A stretch of 64,000 bases of DNA from Nicotiana tabacum (Eukaryota > Streptophyta > Magnoliopsida > Solanales > Solanaceae), in NCBI RefSeq assembly GCF_000715075.1, contig NC_134082.1:144014948-144078947 (forward strand), written 5' to 3'. The translations under genes were made by a program, and so were the position numbers. A model generated the notes under the pieces. It had not been told where the DNA came from, searched no databases, and was given only the letters and a program-made list of their open reading frames with translations. Positions 21,817-34,255 of this stretch are shown piece after piece (the first letter of the stretch is position 1; each line of letters begins with the position of its first letter).

Positions 21817-22284
21817 TGTAAAAAGGAAAAACGAAACTGTAATTTTCTGCTTGTGTATTTGATGAATAAAGAAAAACTTGTTCTTCTCAAATGTACAAAT
21901 GCTAAACATATATACAGAAGAAAAGCTTTAGGGTAACCTCCTGCATTGGCAAGTGGCCAAGTTGTACATTAAAGGAATACAAAGATGGAACGAATAATTA
22001 AATAAAAAAATAATGGGAAAACTACCTAAAATATAGTGTAGCATGTGCTGTACACTAGATTGTGTATTCTGAACAAGGCAGTGGCACAAGTGGGCCGGTT
22101 GAGCAGGCCTAATTGTGTAGACCACAATTAGGCCCAAAAATATTAAACTGTCCAAATGCCAATTAGGCCCAATGCCCCTCAACCCGTCCAAAATCCTCAA
22201 ATCCATCCAACATACCAAACACCACTCAAATCAAAACTTTCTGCCTCAAACTCTCAAACCCTTCGAGAACTTTCGATTCCAACA
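21817..22284 (-). repeat. 3' LTR of the copia element
   Basis: 468 bp. On the plus strand it begins TGTAAAAAGGAAAAACG and ends CGATTCCAACA. An adjacent polypurine tract on the minus strand (GAAGGGGGG, about 22284-22295) follows the last coding frame. On the minus strand a TATA-like TGTATATATG lies at about 21908-21917. Confidence 0.95.
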
Positions 22285-22296
22285 CCCCCCTTCAAG
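22285..22296 (-). other. Polypurine tract of the copia element
   Basis: Minus-strand GAAGGGGGG lies immediately upstream of the TGTTGG start of the 3' LTR. Confidence 0.85.
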
Positions 22297-23850
22297 CTGG
22301 AGGGGGTAGACGACACACCCAGCTTGCCCAAATGATCACGATGAAGAGGTCCGGCGAGTGGTTTGGTGAAGAGATATGCTAACTGGGCAGAAGATCTAAC
22401 AAAGGTTAACGAAATCAGCCCAGCTAGGTATTGGTCGCGTACAAAATGACAATCGATTTCAACGTGCTTCGTCCGTTTGTGAAACACAGGGTTTTTTGCT
22501 ATGTGAATTGTTGTTTGGCTATCGGAGTAAAGAGGGACTAGAAGAGAGATAGGAATTGACAAATCCTCAAAAAGACGGACCAACCAAGTGAGCTCTGCAA
22601 CTACTCGCCGCATAGATCTGTATTCTGCTTCGGCGGAACTGAGCGAGATGGAAGTTTGCTTCTTTGACTTCCAAGAGATCGGAGAGGTACCAAGAGAAAT
22701 ATAAAAACCACTGACCGACTTCCTCGAATCCGGGCAAGTGGCCCAATCGGAGTCACAAAAAGCTAGGAGCTTGAGGGAGGAGGAAGCAGACATAAAAAGC
22801 CCTAGCCCAGGATCTTTGAGCAGATACCGAAGAACACAGAGTGTTGCATCTAGGTGGGGTTGTCGAGGGTCCTTCATGTACTGACTGAGGTGCTGGACAG
22901 TGAAGGATAAGTCTGGGCGGGTGTGAGTGAGGTAGTTAAGTTTACCAAGGAGATGACGATACAAGGTGGGATCTTTCACTGGTTCCCCTATGTGAGTAGA
23001 CAAACGAGTAGACGAATCGAGTGGAGAAGAAACAGGGGACAAGTGCAGAGAGTCAAATTCTCGGAGAATATCTAAAGTGAATTTGCGCTGAGAAAGGAGA
23101 AGTCCATCTGTTTCTCGGACAATTTCCATGCCTAGAAAGAAATGTAAGTCCCCGAGATCTTTAATTTTGAACTCTTGATTGAGAAAGTTTTTCAAAGCAT
23201 GTAGTTCTTTGGTGTCATTACCTGTCAAGAGTATATCATCCACGTAGACAGCCACTATAGAAACGGAAGAATCTGACCTTTTAAAGAACAAAGAATAGTC
23301 GTTTGAATGAGTGAGTGAATCCCTTAAAGTTCAAAGCAGTTGTAAGTTTAGCATACCACTGACGAGATGCCTGTCGTAGCCCATAAATTGATTTCTTTAG
23401 CTTGCATGCATGAGTAGGTGAAGTAGGTATAACTCCAGGTGGGAATTTCATGTACACTTCTTCATTTAGATCTCCATGTAGGAAAGCGTTATTCACATCT
23501 AGTTGATATAGACCCCATCCTTTCTTTACGGCAGTGGCTAGTATGCATCTGATTGTGGTCATCTTAACCACCGGTGAAAAGGTTTCATTGAAGTCTATTC
23601 CCTCTTTTTGTATGTCTCCTCTAATGACCAATCTTGCATTTAGTCTTTCCACACTCCCATCTGAATGGTGTTTAACCTTATAGACTCATTTGCATGGTAA
23701 AGCTTTCCTCCCTGGTGGTAATTCAACCACTTCCCAAGTCATATTAAGTTCAAGTGCCTCAATCTCTTTATTCATTGCTTCTTGCCACCCTGGGTGATGT
23801 GTTGCCTGTAAATAGTCAGTAGGTTCTTGTATATTGGACAATGTGTTTAG
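22296..23850 (-). pseudogene. Copia reverse transcriptase and RNase H
   Basis: The RT/RNase H part of the copia Pol polyprotein. Reading the minus strand: [18 protein letters not shown] (about 23780), a TGA replacing a Trp codon near 23685, then [20 protein letters not shown] and [20 protein letters not shown] (about 23470-23530). A one-base frameshift near 23300 is followed by [13 protein letters not shown] with the catalytic YVDD at about 23235-23246. RNase H has [14 protein letters not shown] (about 22740), [10 protein letters not shown] (about 22630) and [14 protein letters not shown] (about 22510). The frame runs into the LTR, to 22254. Only two lesions interrupt an otherwise well-preserved sequence. 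Confidence 0.93.
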
Positions 23851-25680
23851 CATATGTTGATTGGTAGAAGATAGTCCACTGAAAGATATATATGTAGGTT
23901 TAACTGGTGCGAGAAAGCAGGAGTTGCTAACATCTGTGAGTTGGAGTGCATTACAGATAAAATCTTTGAGATAAGATGGAGTTGTGTGTGGTCTGGTAGA
24001 CTTCCTAATAAGAACATCCATCGTACAATCAGAATCCAAAGCAGGAAAAATTGGTGTAGATGTATGTGGTTGATTAGATGTAACTGGAGAATTTGGAGAG
24101 AAACTAGAAACAGAGATAGAGGGAATAGGTGAACTAGGATGGCTTGAATAAACGGGGGAAGAACAGGAGTCACTTGATGCAGTAGCCTCTTTGGAGAGTT
24201 GAGAATCTGTTTTAGTGTGGGGTCTGATAGGAAAAGATAGAGGTTCAGGAATCTGATGATTTGCAGAAAATGGAGCAGTGGGTAAAGAAATTTCAGAAAA
24301 AGAATTAGACTTAACAGAAGCAAAAGGAAAGAATTCTTCATGAAATATAACATCTCTAGAAACGAAAGGCTTCAAATTCTTGAGGTTCAACACCTTGTAA
24401 CCCTTCTTTCCATGAGGATAACCTAAGAACACACAAGGTATAGCTCTAGGTTCAAACTTAGTTCTTTGATTTGAGACAGTAGAAGCAAAACACAAACACC
24501 CAAAGCATCTAAGGTTAGAGTAATTTGGCTTGCTTGAAAAAAGGACTTCATAAGGAGTCTTAAGCTTTAAGACACTTGAAGGAAATCTGTTGATCAAATA
24601 GGTTGCTGTAAGAAGGCAGTCACCCCAGTATGATGTAGGCAGGTGTGATTGGTATAACAAGGCTCTAGATGTCTCTAAAAGATGCCTGTGCTTTCTCTCC
24701 ACCACTCAATTTTGTTGTGGTGTGGATACACAAGTGGTTTGATGAATAATACCTAGTGACTCAAAAAATTCTGATTGAATTTTACCACTTCCCAATTCAA
24801 AAGCATTATCCGACCTTATGATTTTCACCTTGCTATTAAACTGTCTTTCTACCATAGCTATAAAACCTCATAGAATAGTGAATGCATTGGATTTGTTGGT
24901 TAGTAGGTAGGTCCATGTGCCTCTACTGAAATCATCAACAATTGTAAGGAAGTATTTAAAACCATCATATGTAGCACTATTGTATGGTCCCCAGGTATCC
25001 ACATGAATTAATTCAAACACTTTCTTAGTGAAAATAGAACTAGAGGGAAATGGAAGTTTGGACTGTCTTGCCATAGGACAAATAAGACATGGACTAGAGA
25101 ATTTGGAACACTTGGATATAGAAACTGATGAAACATTTTTCATATTGCTAAGGGGCATATGGCCTAATCTGTAGTGCCATAGCTTATCTTTTACAGTTGA
25201 ATCAGAAAAGCTAAAACATGAATGCAAACTAAGATTGGAAATAGAATTCCTTCTTGGAATAAAAACACTTCTAAATTTGAGTCCACTCTTAGACACTGGT
25301 GTTGTAAGTCTGGATCTGAAAATGTAGAGGCCCCCTTCCTCTTTACCAATTTCCAGTGGGCTCTTCACTGAAGGGCCCTGTAGAAGAAAACATGAAAAAG
25401 GTGTGAATAAAACATATTGCTTGAGTTGTCTACACAACTTGTGCACAGACAACAGATTATATTTGAAGGATGGAACGTAAAGAACATTTCGAAGAATTAG
25501 ATTAGGCAAAAGAGAAATGGTTCCTGAATGAGTGACCTGAACTCTGTAAGAGTTTGGGAGTTTTACCATGAGTGGTTTAGCCAAAGTTTTTAATTCTGTA
25601 AAAAAATCTTTGTTGAAAGACATATGTTCTGTTGCTCCACTATCCAATATCCAAGACTCATCATTGATTTGAATTAAACA
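23851..25680 (-). pseudogene. Copia protease, GAG-pre-integrase and integrase
   Basis: Minus-strand order: protease active site WILDSGATEHM (about 25627-25659), GAG-pre-integrase LWHYRLGHMP (about 25150-25180) and CLICPMARQSKLPF, then the integrase core with HVDTWGP (first Asp, about 25005), IRSDNAFE (second Asp, about 24810) and [10 protein letters not shown] (Glu region, about 24690). The chain is cut by TGA at about 24866-24868 and TGA at about 24706. The C-terminal integrase part continues with [17 protein letters not shown] and [14 protein letters not shown], then a Ser/Pro-rich linker before RT. Confidence 0.93.
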
Positions 25681-26882
25681 GGCCAATTTTTCACATAAAT
25701 TTGTCATACCAGCATGGCTCACATTTGCTGCAACATCAGGGGGTTCTGCACTGGAATGTCCCACTCTCACTTGCTGAAGAAGCTGCAGCAGCTCAGCCAC
25801 ATTTTCTTTGGTGAGATTCTGAACTCCTGATGCACTTCCCTCTTCATTTTCTTGATTTGAGAAGGAAGCTTTATTTGCCTGGGCACTTCCTTGAAATCTT
25901 TTCTCCCTTGTGAACTTGAAATCAGCTGGAAACCCATGAATTCTATAGCATTTCTGGATGCTATGTCTAGGTTTTTTGCAATAGGAACAAATTCCCAAAT
26001 ACTTCTTAGATTCAAAACTTGTTTTCTGCATCCTATTCTCATTAAATCTTCTGAAACTTCCTTGTTGGTTGGTAGCAATGAATGAGACAGATTCCCCTGA
26101 GTATGCAGGGGTAGCATGTATCTCCCTTTTCTTCTCGTCTTGAATCACAAGAGAGTATGCCTGTCCAATGGAGGGTAAAGGTGATGACAATAGAATGTTA
26201 CTCCTTACCCCAATAAAAATATCATTTAGTCCCATTAGGAACTGCAAAAGTCTTTCATCTTGGTGTGCTTTCAAGCTTTTGACTTTTGCACCACACTCAC
26301 ACTCACATACACAAACAGAAAATGTATTGAGTGCATCTAGTTCATCCCATAGGCTTTTGATTTTGGTGAAGTAAGTTGATACACTTGAATTACCTTGCAC
26401 TACTGAACTTAATCCTTTTGTAATTGGAATAACTTTGCTCCATTTGCCTGTCCAAATCTGTCTTCCAGGTCCCTCCACAAATCTTTTGCACTTTGTGAAT
26501 AGAGCACACTTTCAGCTATCTCTTTGGACAAAGAGTTAAGAAGCCATAAAAGTACCATGTCATTACATCTACCCCATGTCTGTTGGACAGCAGAATCAGT
26601 CTTAGGGATGATAAGAGTACCATCGATGAATCCCAGCTTGTTCTTTGCAGACAAGGCAATGATAACTGCCCTTCTCCAACCTCCATATCCTTTGCCATAA
26701 AAAACTGAGGATACAAGGTTCATCCCTGGGTAGTCAGAAGGATGAAGGTAATAAGGGTGAGTGGAGTCAATTACTCCTGAAGCAAAGGTCACTGCAGGTG
26801 CAGGAACATTAGTGGTGACAGCAGAAGCAGAAGCTAGAGTGTCGGATGATTCTGGTGAAGTACCCATATAAGATAGTGACAA
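25681..26882 (-). pseudogene. Copia gag, frameshifted
   Basis: The start ATG is at 26880-26882 on the minus strand. The N-terminal part has YYLHPSDYPGM, ALSAKNKLGFIDG, CNDMVLLWLLNSLSKEI and FQLQKD. The next part is in another frame from about 26420 downward (SSVSTYFTKIKSLWDEL). A CCHC zinc knuckle CSYCKKPRHSIQKC is at about 25950-25995. The frame change at about 26409-26430 separates the capsid N-terminal from the C-terminal part. A CVCECEC run in the second part matches 'cactcacactcacat', a short CA-rich slippage site. Confidence 0.9.
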
Positions 26883-26950
26883 GATGAAGATGAAAGAAGA
26901 AAAAAAAGGAGCTGGTTTAGTGACTGAGAAAGCAGAAAAATACCAGAATT

Positions 26951-26968
26951 AAACCTGCTCTGATACCA
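26951..26968 (-). other. Primer binding site of the copia element
   Basis: On the minus strand TGGTATCAGAGCAGGTTT directly follows the 5' LTR end. It matches the initiator-Met tRNA complement used by most copia elements. Confidence 0.9.
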
Positions 26969-27436
26969 TGTAAAAAGGAAAAACGAAACTGTAATTTTCT
27001 GCTTGTGTATTTGATGAATGAAGAAAAACTTGTTCTTCTCAAATGTACAAATGCTAAACATATATACAGAAGAAAAGCTTTAGGGTAACCTCCTGCATTA
27101 GCAAGTGGCCAAGTTGTACATTAAAGGAATACAAAGATGGAACAAATAATTAAATAAAATAAGTATGGGAAAACTACCTAAAATATAGTGTAGCATGTGT
27201 TGTACACTAGATTGTGTATTCTGAACAAGGCAGTGGCACAAGTGGGCCGGTTGAGCAGGCCTAATTGTGTAGACCACAATTAGGCCCAAAAATATTAAAC
27301 TGTCCAAATGCCAATTAGGCCCAATGCCCCTCAACCCGTCCAAAATCCTCAAATCCGTCCAACATACCAAACACCACTCAAATCAAAACTTTCTGCCTCA
27401 AACTCTCAAACCCTTCGAGAACTTTCGATTCCAACA
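26969..27436 (-). repeat. 5' LTR of the copia element
   Basis: 468 bp, same length as the other LTR. Differences seen by eye include ataaag/atgaag near 27017, cattgg/cattag near 27100, a short cluster near 27150-27165, and catcc/cgtcc near 27356. The short ORFs inside (for example 27098-27370) are mirror images of those in the other LTR and are not genes. Confidence 0.95.
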
Positions 27437-28533
27437 GATAAGGAGTACAGGAACAAAGATGTACCAACCAATGGGGAAACTAAATATGCTGAAAAAAGTT
27501 CTAAAGGAGCTAAACAAAGCTTCTTTTAATGAAGTAGTACTCAGTGCAAACAAGCTAAAGAACAACTGTTGGATTGCCAGAAAAAAGGTTTAACTTGATC
27601 CTATAAACAAAACACGCATAGGAGAGGAGCAGGAGCTGTCAAAGACCTATAGCAGGCTAAAGTTAGCAAGTGAATTATACCTTAGACAGAAGACAAAGGT
27701 GCAATGGATGACTCAAGGAGACCAAAACACAAAGATGTTTTAAAACTTTATAAAAGCAAGAAGGAACGAAAATTGGATATTCTCCATAAGGGAAGATGGG
27801 GTCAAACAATCAATAATATTGAGGGAATTGCAAGGGCATTTGTAGAGTTCTATACAGAACTGCTGGGACGAAAAAAGACAACAGAAAACATATTAGTAGC
27901 AGCTTAGTTAGAGCAGGACCTATTGTGAATGAAGAACAAAGGGTAATGCTTGAAGCTGATTTCACAAGTACAAAGGTAAAACAAGCACTATAGGGCATTG
28001 ATGGAGAAAAAGCACCAGATGGATATAGGAGCAACTTCTTCAAAGATTGTTGGAGTACTGTAGGGAAGGATCTAACAGAGTGTGTATTAGAATTCTTTGC
28101 AATAGGGAAGATGTTGAAGGCACTGAATAACAGCACACTGATAACAGTCATTCCAAAAACAAAACATGCAATTAAAGTGGGAGATTATCGTCCAATTGCA
28201 TGCTGCAACACAATATACAAAGTGATATAAAAAATGTTGTATAATAGGTTCAAGAAAATACCGCCTTGTATAATCTCGGATAATCAAAGTGCATTTGTAG
28301 GAGGTGGAACTATTGTACAAAACATACTAATTTTCCAGAATCTAGTGAGGCTATATAATAGAAAGAATACGACAAAGAGCTGCATAATAAAAATTGATAT
28401 TCGAAAAGCATATGACTTTGTGGAATGGGCATTTGTGGAGGAAATGTTACATGCTTTGAACTTCCCAGCAAGGTTCATCAAATGGATTATGGCATGTATA
28501 TCGACTCCCCAATATATAGTTGCAATCAATGGA
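27437..28533 (+). pseudogene. LINE ORF2 remnant, part 2 (N-terminal half of reverse transcriptase)
   Basis: This is non-LTR retrotransposon RT of plant L1 type. Readable blocks in shifting frames are NMLKKVLKELNKASFNEV, WMTQGDQNTK, GIDGEKAPDGY, NNSTLITVIPKTKH, DYRPIACCNTIYKVI, DNQSAFVGGGTIVQNILI and KIDIRKAYDFVEWAF, with the first catalytic Asp at 28396-28398. It ends at QYIVAING, where solo LTR A inserted (duplication atgga at 28529-28533). Stops include TAG in place of Trp before GIDGEKAP and TAA after YKVI. Confidence 0.9.
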
Positions 28534-29239
28534 TGTGATGGCCCGAAAGGTCATCACTTGTTTAAAAATAAAATTCCATGTTTTGAAGACTTAAAAAGCT
28601 CTCTTAGAATCACCTCGATTTGCGTGCACAGTCCGGACGCGTAGCCGAAAAGTCTAAATGTGAAAATCTGTGAAAAATGATAAATTTTGATTATAAAATA
28701 AATTAATTTGACTTTGGTCAACGTTTTGGGTAAACGGACCCGGACCCGTGATTTGACGATCGCGGAGGGTCCGTAGGAAAATATGGGACTTGGGCGTATG
28801 CTCGAAATCGAATTCCGAGGTCCCAAGCCCGAGAAATGAATTTTTAAAGAAAATTATTTTCTAAAATTGTTTAAAGGATTTGGAAATGAATTTTGATTTG
28901 AACATGTTGGTATCTGGCCAGTATTTTGGTTTCGGCGCCCGGTACAGGTCTTATATGTTATTTAAGATAATTCTGTAAAGTTTGGTAAGAAACAGAATGC
29001 GTTTCACATGATTCGGACCATAAATGCAAAATTTGATGTTTAAAGAAATTTTGGAAAAATTTCATTGATTTTGAGGTTTAATTCATTGTTGTTGATGTTA
29101 TTTTAGTGATTTGAATGTACGAGCGAGTCTGTATGATATTTTTAGGGTAGTGTGCATGTTTGGTTTGGAGCCCCGAGGGCTCGGGTGAGTTTTGGATAGG
29201 CCACGGGGTGAAATGTTGGACTTAAGGAATTGCAGGCTT

Positions 29240-29410
29240 CGCATTTTCCAACCTCCCTTCACAATTCCCAGTTCGCATTTCCCAAACTCCCTTCGCAATT
29301 CCCAGTTCGTATTTCCCAAACTCCCTTCGCAATTCGCAGTTCGCATTTCCCAAACTCCCTTCGCAATTTCCTGTTCGCATTTCCCAAACTCCCTTCGCAA
29401 TTCCCAAGCC
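29240..29410 (+). repeat. 34-bp minisatellite, copy 1 array
   Basis: About five units of 'cgcatttcccaaactccctt' plus 'cgcaattcccagtt'. It lies just upstream of the leader start of the LTR ('acttttatacttag' at about 29471). The unit length leaves the antisense frames open, producing the ORF pattern NCEGSLGNAN that is not a protein. Confidence 0.92.
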
Positions 29411-30632
29411 AGCAGAGGTCGTGGTTCGCAATTGCGAACCCCTGTTCACAATTTCCATATCTGAGACCTGCAACTTTTATACTTAGACGATTTTAAACTC
29501 ATTTTTCACATCTTTTCAAAACTCAAACTCCTTTGGGCGATTTTCCAAGAACAACTCTTCTTCCAAATCGATTGTAAGTAAACTTTTACTCATTTCCTTC
29601 AATCATTAACACCTTTTAACATGATTTCAACTCAAAATCAATGATTTTCATGGGGGAAATTGGGTGTTTTGGGTAGAACCTAAGTTTTTCAAAAATTGGG
29701 GATTTGGATCTCGATTTGAGGTCCGATTTAAAAAAATTATATATTTGAGTTCATGAGGGAATGAGTGATCGGGTTTTGGTTCGAACTTTAGGTTTTGACC
29801 ATGTGGGTCGTAGGGCGATTTTTGACTTTTTGGGTAAAACCTTGGAAAATTCATTTTCATGCATTCAAATTGATTCATTTAGCATTTATTGATGTAATTA
29901 AGTAATTTATGACTAGATACGAGTGAATTGGGGGTAGAATCAAGGGGTAAAACTATAATTGAATCGTGAATTGTGTTTGTGGCATCGAGGTAAGTGTTTG
30001 GTCTAACCTTAGCTTGAGGGATTAGGAGTTGAGTCCTATTTGCTATGTGATAAATGTTGAGTACGACGTATAGGCATGGTGACGAGTATCTATACGTTGG
30101 TGTCAATCATGCCCGTGAGTCTTATATTGTGATTTTCATGACTTCGTTGTATTATCCATGCTTTAGAGTTGATTTCTATTTGTTGTGAAAAGTTTGTAGA
30201 AGGAATTGTGACCTTTGAACATCTAGGAGCATTGGCTCAAGTTATATTACGAATTGTGAAAGTATATGAGTTGATTAGAATTTTGATTAGAACATGTTGG
30301 TATTGGGCCCGTATTTTTATTCCGGCGCCCGATACAGGTCTTATATGTGATTTAAGATAATTCTCTGAAGTTTGGTAAGAAACGGAATCCGTTTGACATG
30401 ATTTGGACCTTAAATGCAAAATTTGATGTTTAAAGAAGTTTTGGGAAAATTTCATTGATTTTGAGGTTTAATTCGTAGTTTTTGATGTTATTTTAGTGAT
30501 TTGAATGCAAGAGCGAGTCCGTATGATGTTTTTAGGGTGGTGTTCATGTTTGGTTTGGAGCCCCAAGGGCTCGGGTGAGTTTTGGATAGGCCACGGGGTG
30601 AAATGTTGGACTTAAGGAATTGCAGGCATGCA

Positions 30633-30840
30633 GGCTTCGCATTTCCCAAACTCCCTTCGCAATTCCCAGTTCGCATTTCCCAACCTCCCTTCGCAATTCC
30701 CAGTTCGCATTTCCCGAACTCCCTTCGCAATTCCCAGTTCGCATTTCCCAAACTCCCTTCGCAATTCCCAGTTCGCATTTCCCAAACTCCCTTCGCAATT
30801 CCCTGTTCGCATTTCCCAAACTCCCTTCACAATTCCCAAG
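30633..30840 (+). repeat. 34-bp minisatellite, copy 2 array
   Basis: About six units of the same 34-bp word as at 29240-29410. One or more units were gained or lost since the 1.4-kb duplication. Units are very similar to each other. Confidence 0.92.
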
Positions 30841-33800
30841 CCAACAGAGGTCGGGATTCGTAATTGCGAACCCCTGTTCGCAATTCCCATATCTGAGACC
30901 TGCAACTTTTATACTAAGACAATTTTAAACTCATTTTTCACATCTTTTCAAAACACAAACTCCTTTGGGCGATTTTCCAAGAACAACTCTTCTTCCAAAT
31001 CGATTGTAAGTTAATTTTTACACATTTCCTTCAATCATTAACATCTTTTAATATAATTTCAACTCAAAATCAATGATTTTCATGGGGGAAATTGGGTATT
31101 TTGGGTAGAACCTAGGTTTTTAAAAATTGGGGATTTGGACCTCGATTTGAGGTCCGATTTCAAAAAAATTTATATATTTGAGTTCGTGGGGGAATGGGTA
31201 ATCGGGTTTTGGTTCGAACCTCAGGTTTTGACCATGTGGGTCTGGAGGCGATTTTTGACTTTTTGGGTAAAATCTTGGAAAATTCATTTTCATGCATTCA
31301 AATTGATTCATTTAGCGTTTATTAATGTAATTAAGTAACTTATGACTAGAAACGAGCGAATTGATGGTGGAATCAAGGGTTAAAGCTATAATTGAATCGT
31401 GAATTGTGTTCGTGGCATCGAGGTAAGTGTTTGGTCTAACCTTAGCTTGAGGGATTAGGAGTTGAGTCCTATTTGCTATGTGATAAATGTTGAGTACGAC
31501 GTATATGCATGGTGACGAGTATTTATACGTTGGTGTCAAGCATGCCCGTGAGTCTTATATTGTGATTTTCATGACTTCGTTGTATTATCCATGCTTTAGA
31601 GTTGATTTCTATTTGTTGTGAAAAGTTTGTGAAAGGAATTGTGACCTTTGAACATCGAGGAGCATCGGCTCAAGTTATATTGCGAATTGTGAAAGTATAT
31701 GAGTTGATTGAACCCTTTGGAGCATTGTCTCAAGTGGTAAAGTGAGTTGTGAAGTAAAAGTGAATAAGAGAAAGAAGTTATTAAATTGTTCCCTTGCCGG
31801 GATATTATTGCTTTATTGGTTATCTCCCTTGCCGGGATGTTGATATTATTAATGTTGCTCCCTTGCCGGAACTTAATTGTTGAATTGTTGTTCCCTTGCC
31901 GGGATCCTTATTATAATCTTGTTTATTCCCTTGCCCCATTGTTTGTGATTATTTTTTGGGTGAGGAAGAGTGTTAAAGCACGAAGGGTGATGCCGTGTAT
32001 TATTTATTTTGTGAGGAAAGAGTATAAAGCACAAAGGGTGATGCCGTTTATTAATGTGAGGAAAGAGTGTAAAACACGAAGGGTGATGTCGTGCCGCACG
32101 ATGTACCATTCTGTGCTGATTTTATTGATTATATGGTGAGGAAAGAGAGTAAAAGCACGAAGGGTGATGTCGTGCACATTTTTATTATATGATTGCCTTG
32201 GTGAGGACGTGAGTAAAAGCACGAAGGGTGATGTCATGCATTTGTTGATTTCTGATCCTTTGTTGATATCCGAGTTATATTGTTTCTTTCATTACTTGAT
32301 GTCTTTCTATTCGGAATTGTTATCTCCCCCACAGCATGCTCCCCCTCCCATATTGACTGGTTATTTCTGTATTTCGTTTCCACTGTTGTAACACCCCAGA
32401 AATTTTTTGAAGTACTTAAGCTATTAAGAAAGTTGATGTGCGCTAATTATATTATTTTGTGCGCAAAGATGGACTATTAATATGATGGATATCAATTATC
32501 TATGATAATAAGTGTATGAATTATATTATAAGTGATTTGGGGTCTAAGGAGAAGCCTAAGTCTAAGCCAAGTTGGAAAATTTCAAGATAGACTAAAATTC
32601 TAAATGAGCACGCACAAGATCACACTTTGGACGAGCATATCTACATATATATAAGGTGTTATGTGATGCACAACCTATCAAATTAAAGGTCTTTGAGTCT
32701 AGTTTCTAACGCTTCAAACCGTTCATCATTTGGATATTTTTACAAAAAGTTATGATTGATTTACTGAAAGCGGGTAATGCTGTGTTCTGGGGCAGAGGCA
32801 AATCGCGGTTACCAAATGCGATTTATAAGTCGTATTCGACACCTGCGACTTACAAAATGCGAGTTTCAGCCATTTTTAACACATTTGGAGCTATGAAGCT
32901 CGGATTGAAGCGATTTTTTAGGCGATTTTCATCATATGGATTGGGGTAAGTGATTCTAACTCGATTTTGGCTAAAATACATGAATATATTGTTGTTTTTA
33001 TCATGAAATTAGTGAATTGGATTGAAAATGGTAGAAATTCTCTATACCTTAGATTTAAGATTTGGAGGTCGATTTGTTATTGAAATTTAGTAATTTTGGT
33101 ATGGTTGGACTCGTGGTTGAATGAGCATTCATATTTTGTAACTTTCGTCAGATTCCGAGACGTGGGTCCCACGGGCGATTTTTTTTATCTAATTTCGGAT
33201 TTTATTGAAAATTTTGGTATTTTCATATGGGATTGATTCCAATAATTTGTATTGATTGTATTGAATTATTTTTGGGTAGATTCGAACCATTTAGAGTTGT
33301 ATAATCGAGGAAAATGTCAATAATTGGATTGAGATAGCGTAATTTGAGGTAAGTATCCTGCCTAACCTTGTGTGGATGAATTTCCCCTTAGGCATTGGGT
33401 CTTATGTGGAAATTGTGTGATTGAAAACCATGTACGCAAGGTGACGAATATGTACTTGGTTTATATGTGCAAATTATATCGGTTAAAATTCAACCTTATG
33501 TATTAAATTAAAAAAATTGTTGGGACTTATTAAATCTCTTATTTGTCATATCTCATTCCTCATTTGTCTAGATTATTTTATATGATAATTTGGTGTGATT
33601 ACTACTTGACTTTTATGTGAACTCTGTGTTTGTTTGAGTTGCTATTTTTATGAAAATAATTTTCATTATTGATTTTATCTACATACAGTTTAAATGAGAA
33701 ATTTAGTTAATAAGATGAATAAATCTATTTATTTCATGAAGTTGTGAATTAAAAAAAAGTGTTGTCCCTTGATGAATTTCATTTCAGTTCATGTTGTTGA

Positions 33801-33959
33801 AATTGATATTGAGTTATAAAGGTTGTAAATCATATTGAGGCGAAGTGTTAAATTGTGAAATATTATTTTGTTGAGTTCTCACTCCCAGATATTTTGTTAG
33901 AATTTTTGTGTGCATTATGACCGAGCTTGGGCTTCTTATTATGGAAAAATAATGTATTG

Positions 33960-34255
33960 TTGATTTATGTGGCAAGTTGTAATATTTGGGTACCTGATGT
34001 GCAATTTGTGATATGTTGTAAAATTTGAGCACTTGACGTAAAATTTGTGATATGTTGTATGATTTGAGTACTGGACGTGAAATTTGTAATATGTTGTAAT
34101 ATTTGAGCACTTGATATGCAATTTGTGATATGTTTTGATATGTGATCACTTGAGGTGCAAGTTGTATTATGCTGCGATAATTGGGCACTTGAGGTGCAAG
34201 TTGTATTATGTTGTGATATTTTGGCACTTGAGGTGCGATTTATGAAATATTGTGA
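33960..34255 (+). repeat. About 38-bp tandem repeat in LTR B
   Basis: Roughly seven degenerate units of 'gagcacttgatgtgcaattt' plus 'gtgatatgttgtaata'. Smaller repeats follow: 'gcatgcggtgatataagg' at about 34262-34460 and a 52-bp duplicate at 34571-34675 ('cttatcttcttccgtgatgt'). Confidence 0.8.

Larger units (their letters stand above)
21817..27436 (-). mobile_element. Ty1/copia element, minus strand, structurally complete, pol broken
   Basis: Two 468-bp LTRs (21817-22284 and 26969-27436) start TGTTGG and end TACA on the minus strand. A perfect target duplication gataa lies at 21812-21816 and 27437-27441. PBS and polypurine tract are both present. By eye the LTRs differ at about 8 of 468 positions, so this is a comparatively young insertion. 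It interrupts the LINE ORF2 between the endonuclease and RT parts. Confidence 0.96.
28889..31709 (+). repeat. 1.4-kb tandem duplication inside solo LTR A
   Basis: Copy 1 (28889-30276) and copy 2 (30279-31709) share the same order: 'aacatgttggtat', the 34-bp minisatellite, 'gattgtaagt', 'catcgaggtaagtgtttggt', 'gagttgatt'. The junction lies at 'ttgatt' / 'gaattttgatt', a short homology that could have mediated it. The copies differ in minisatellite copy number. The duplicated part includes the TATA-like region and both donor-like sites, so the LTR would have two promoter regions. Confidence 0.92.

Noticed and set aside
29098..31014. Several ORFs of 80-128 aa with NCEGSLGNAN or LPSQFPVRISQ repeats on both strands
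   Set aside because: They are products of the 34-bp minisatellite inside an LTR. All frames stay open because of the unit sequence.
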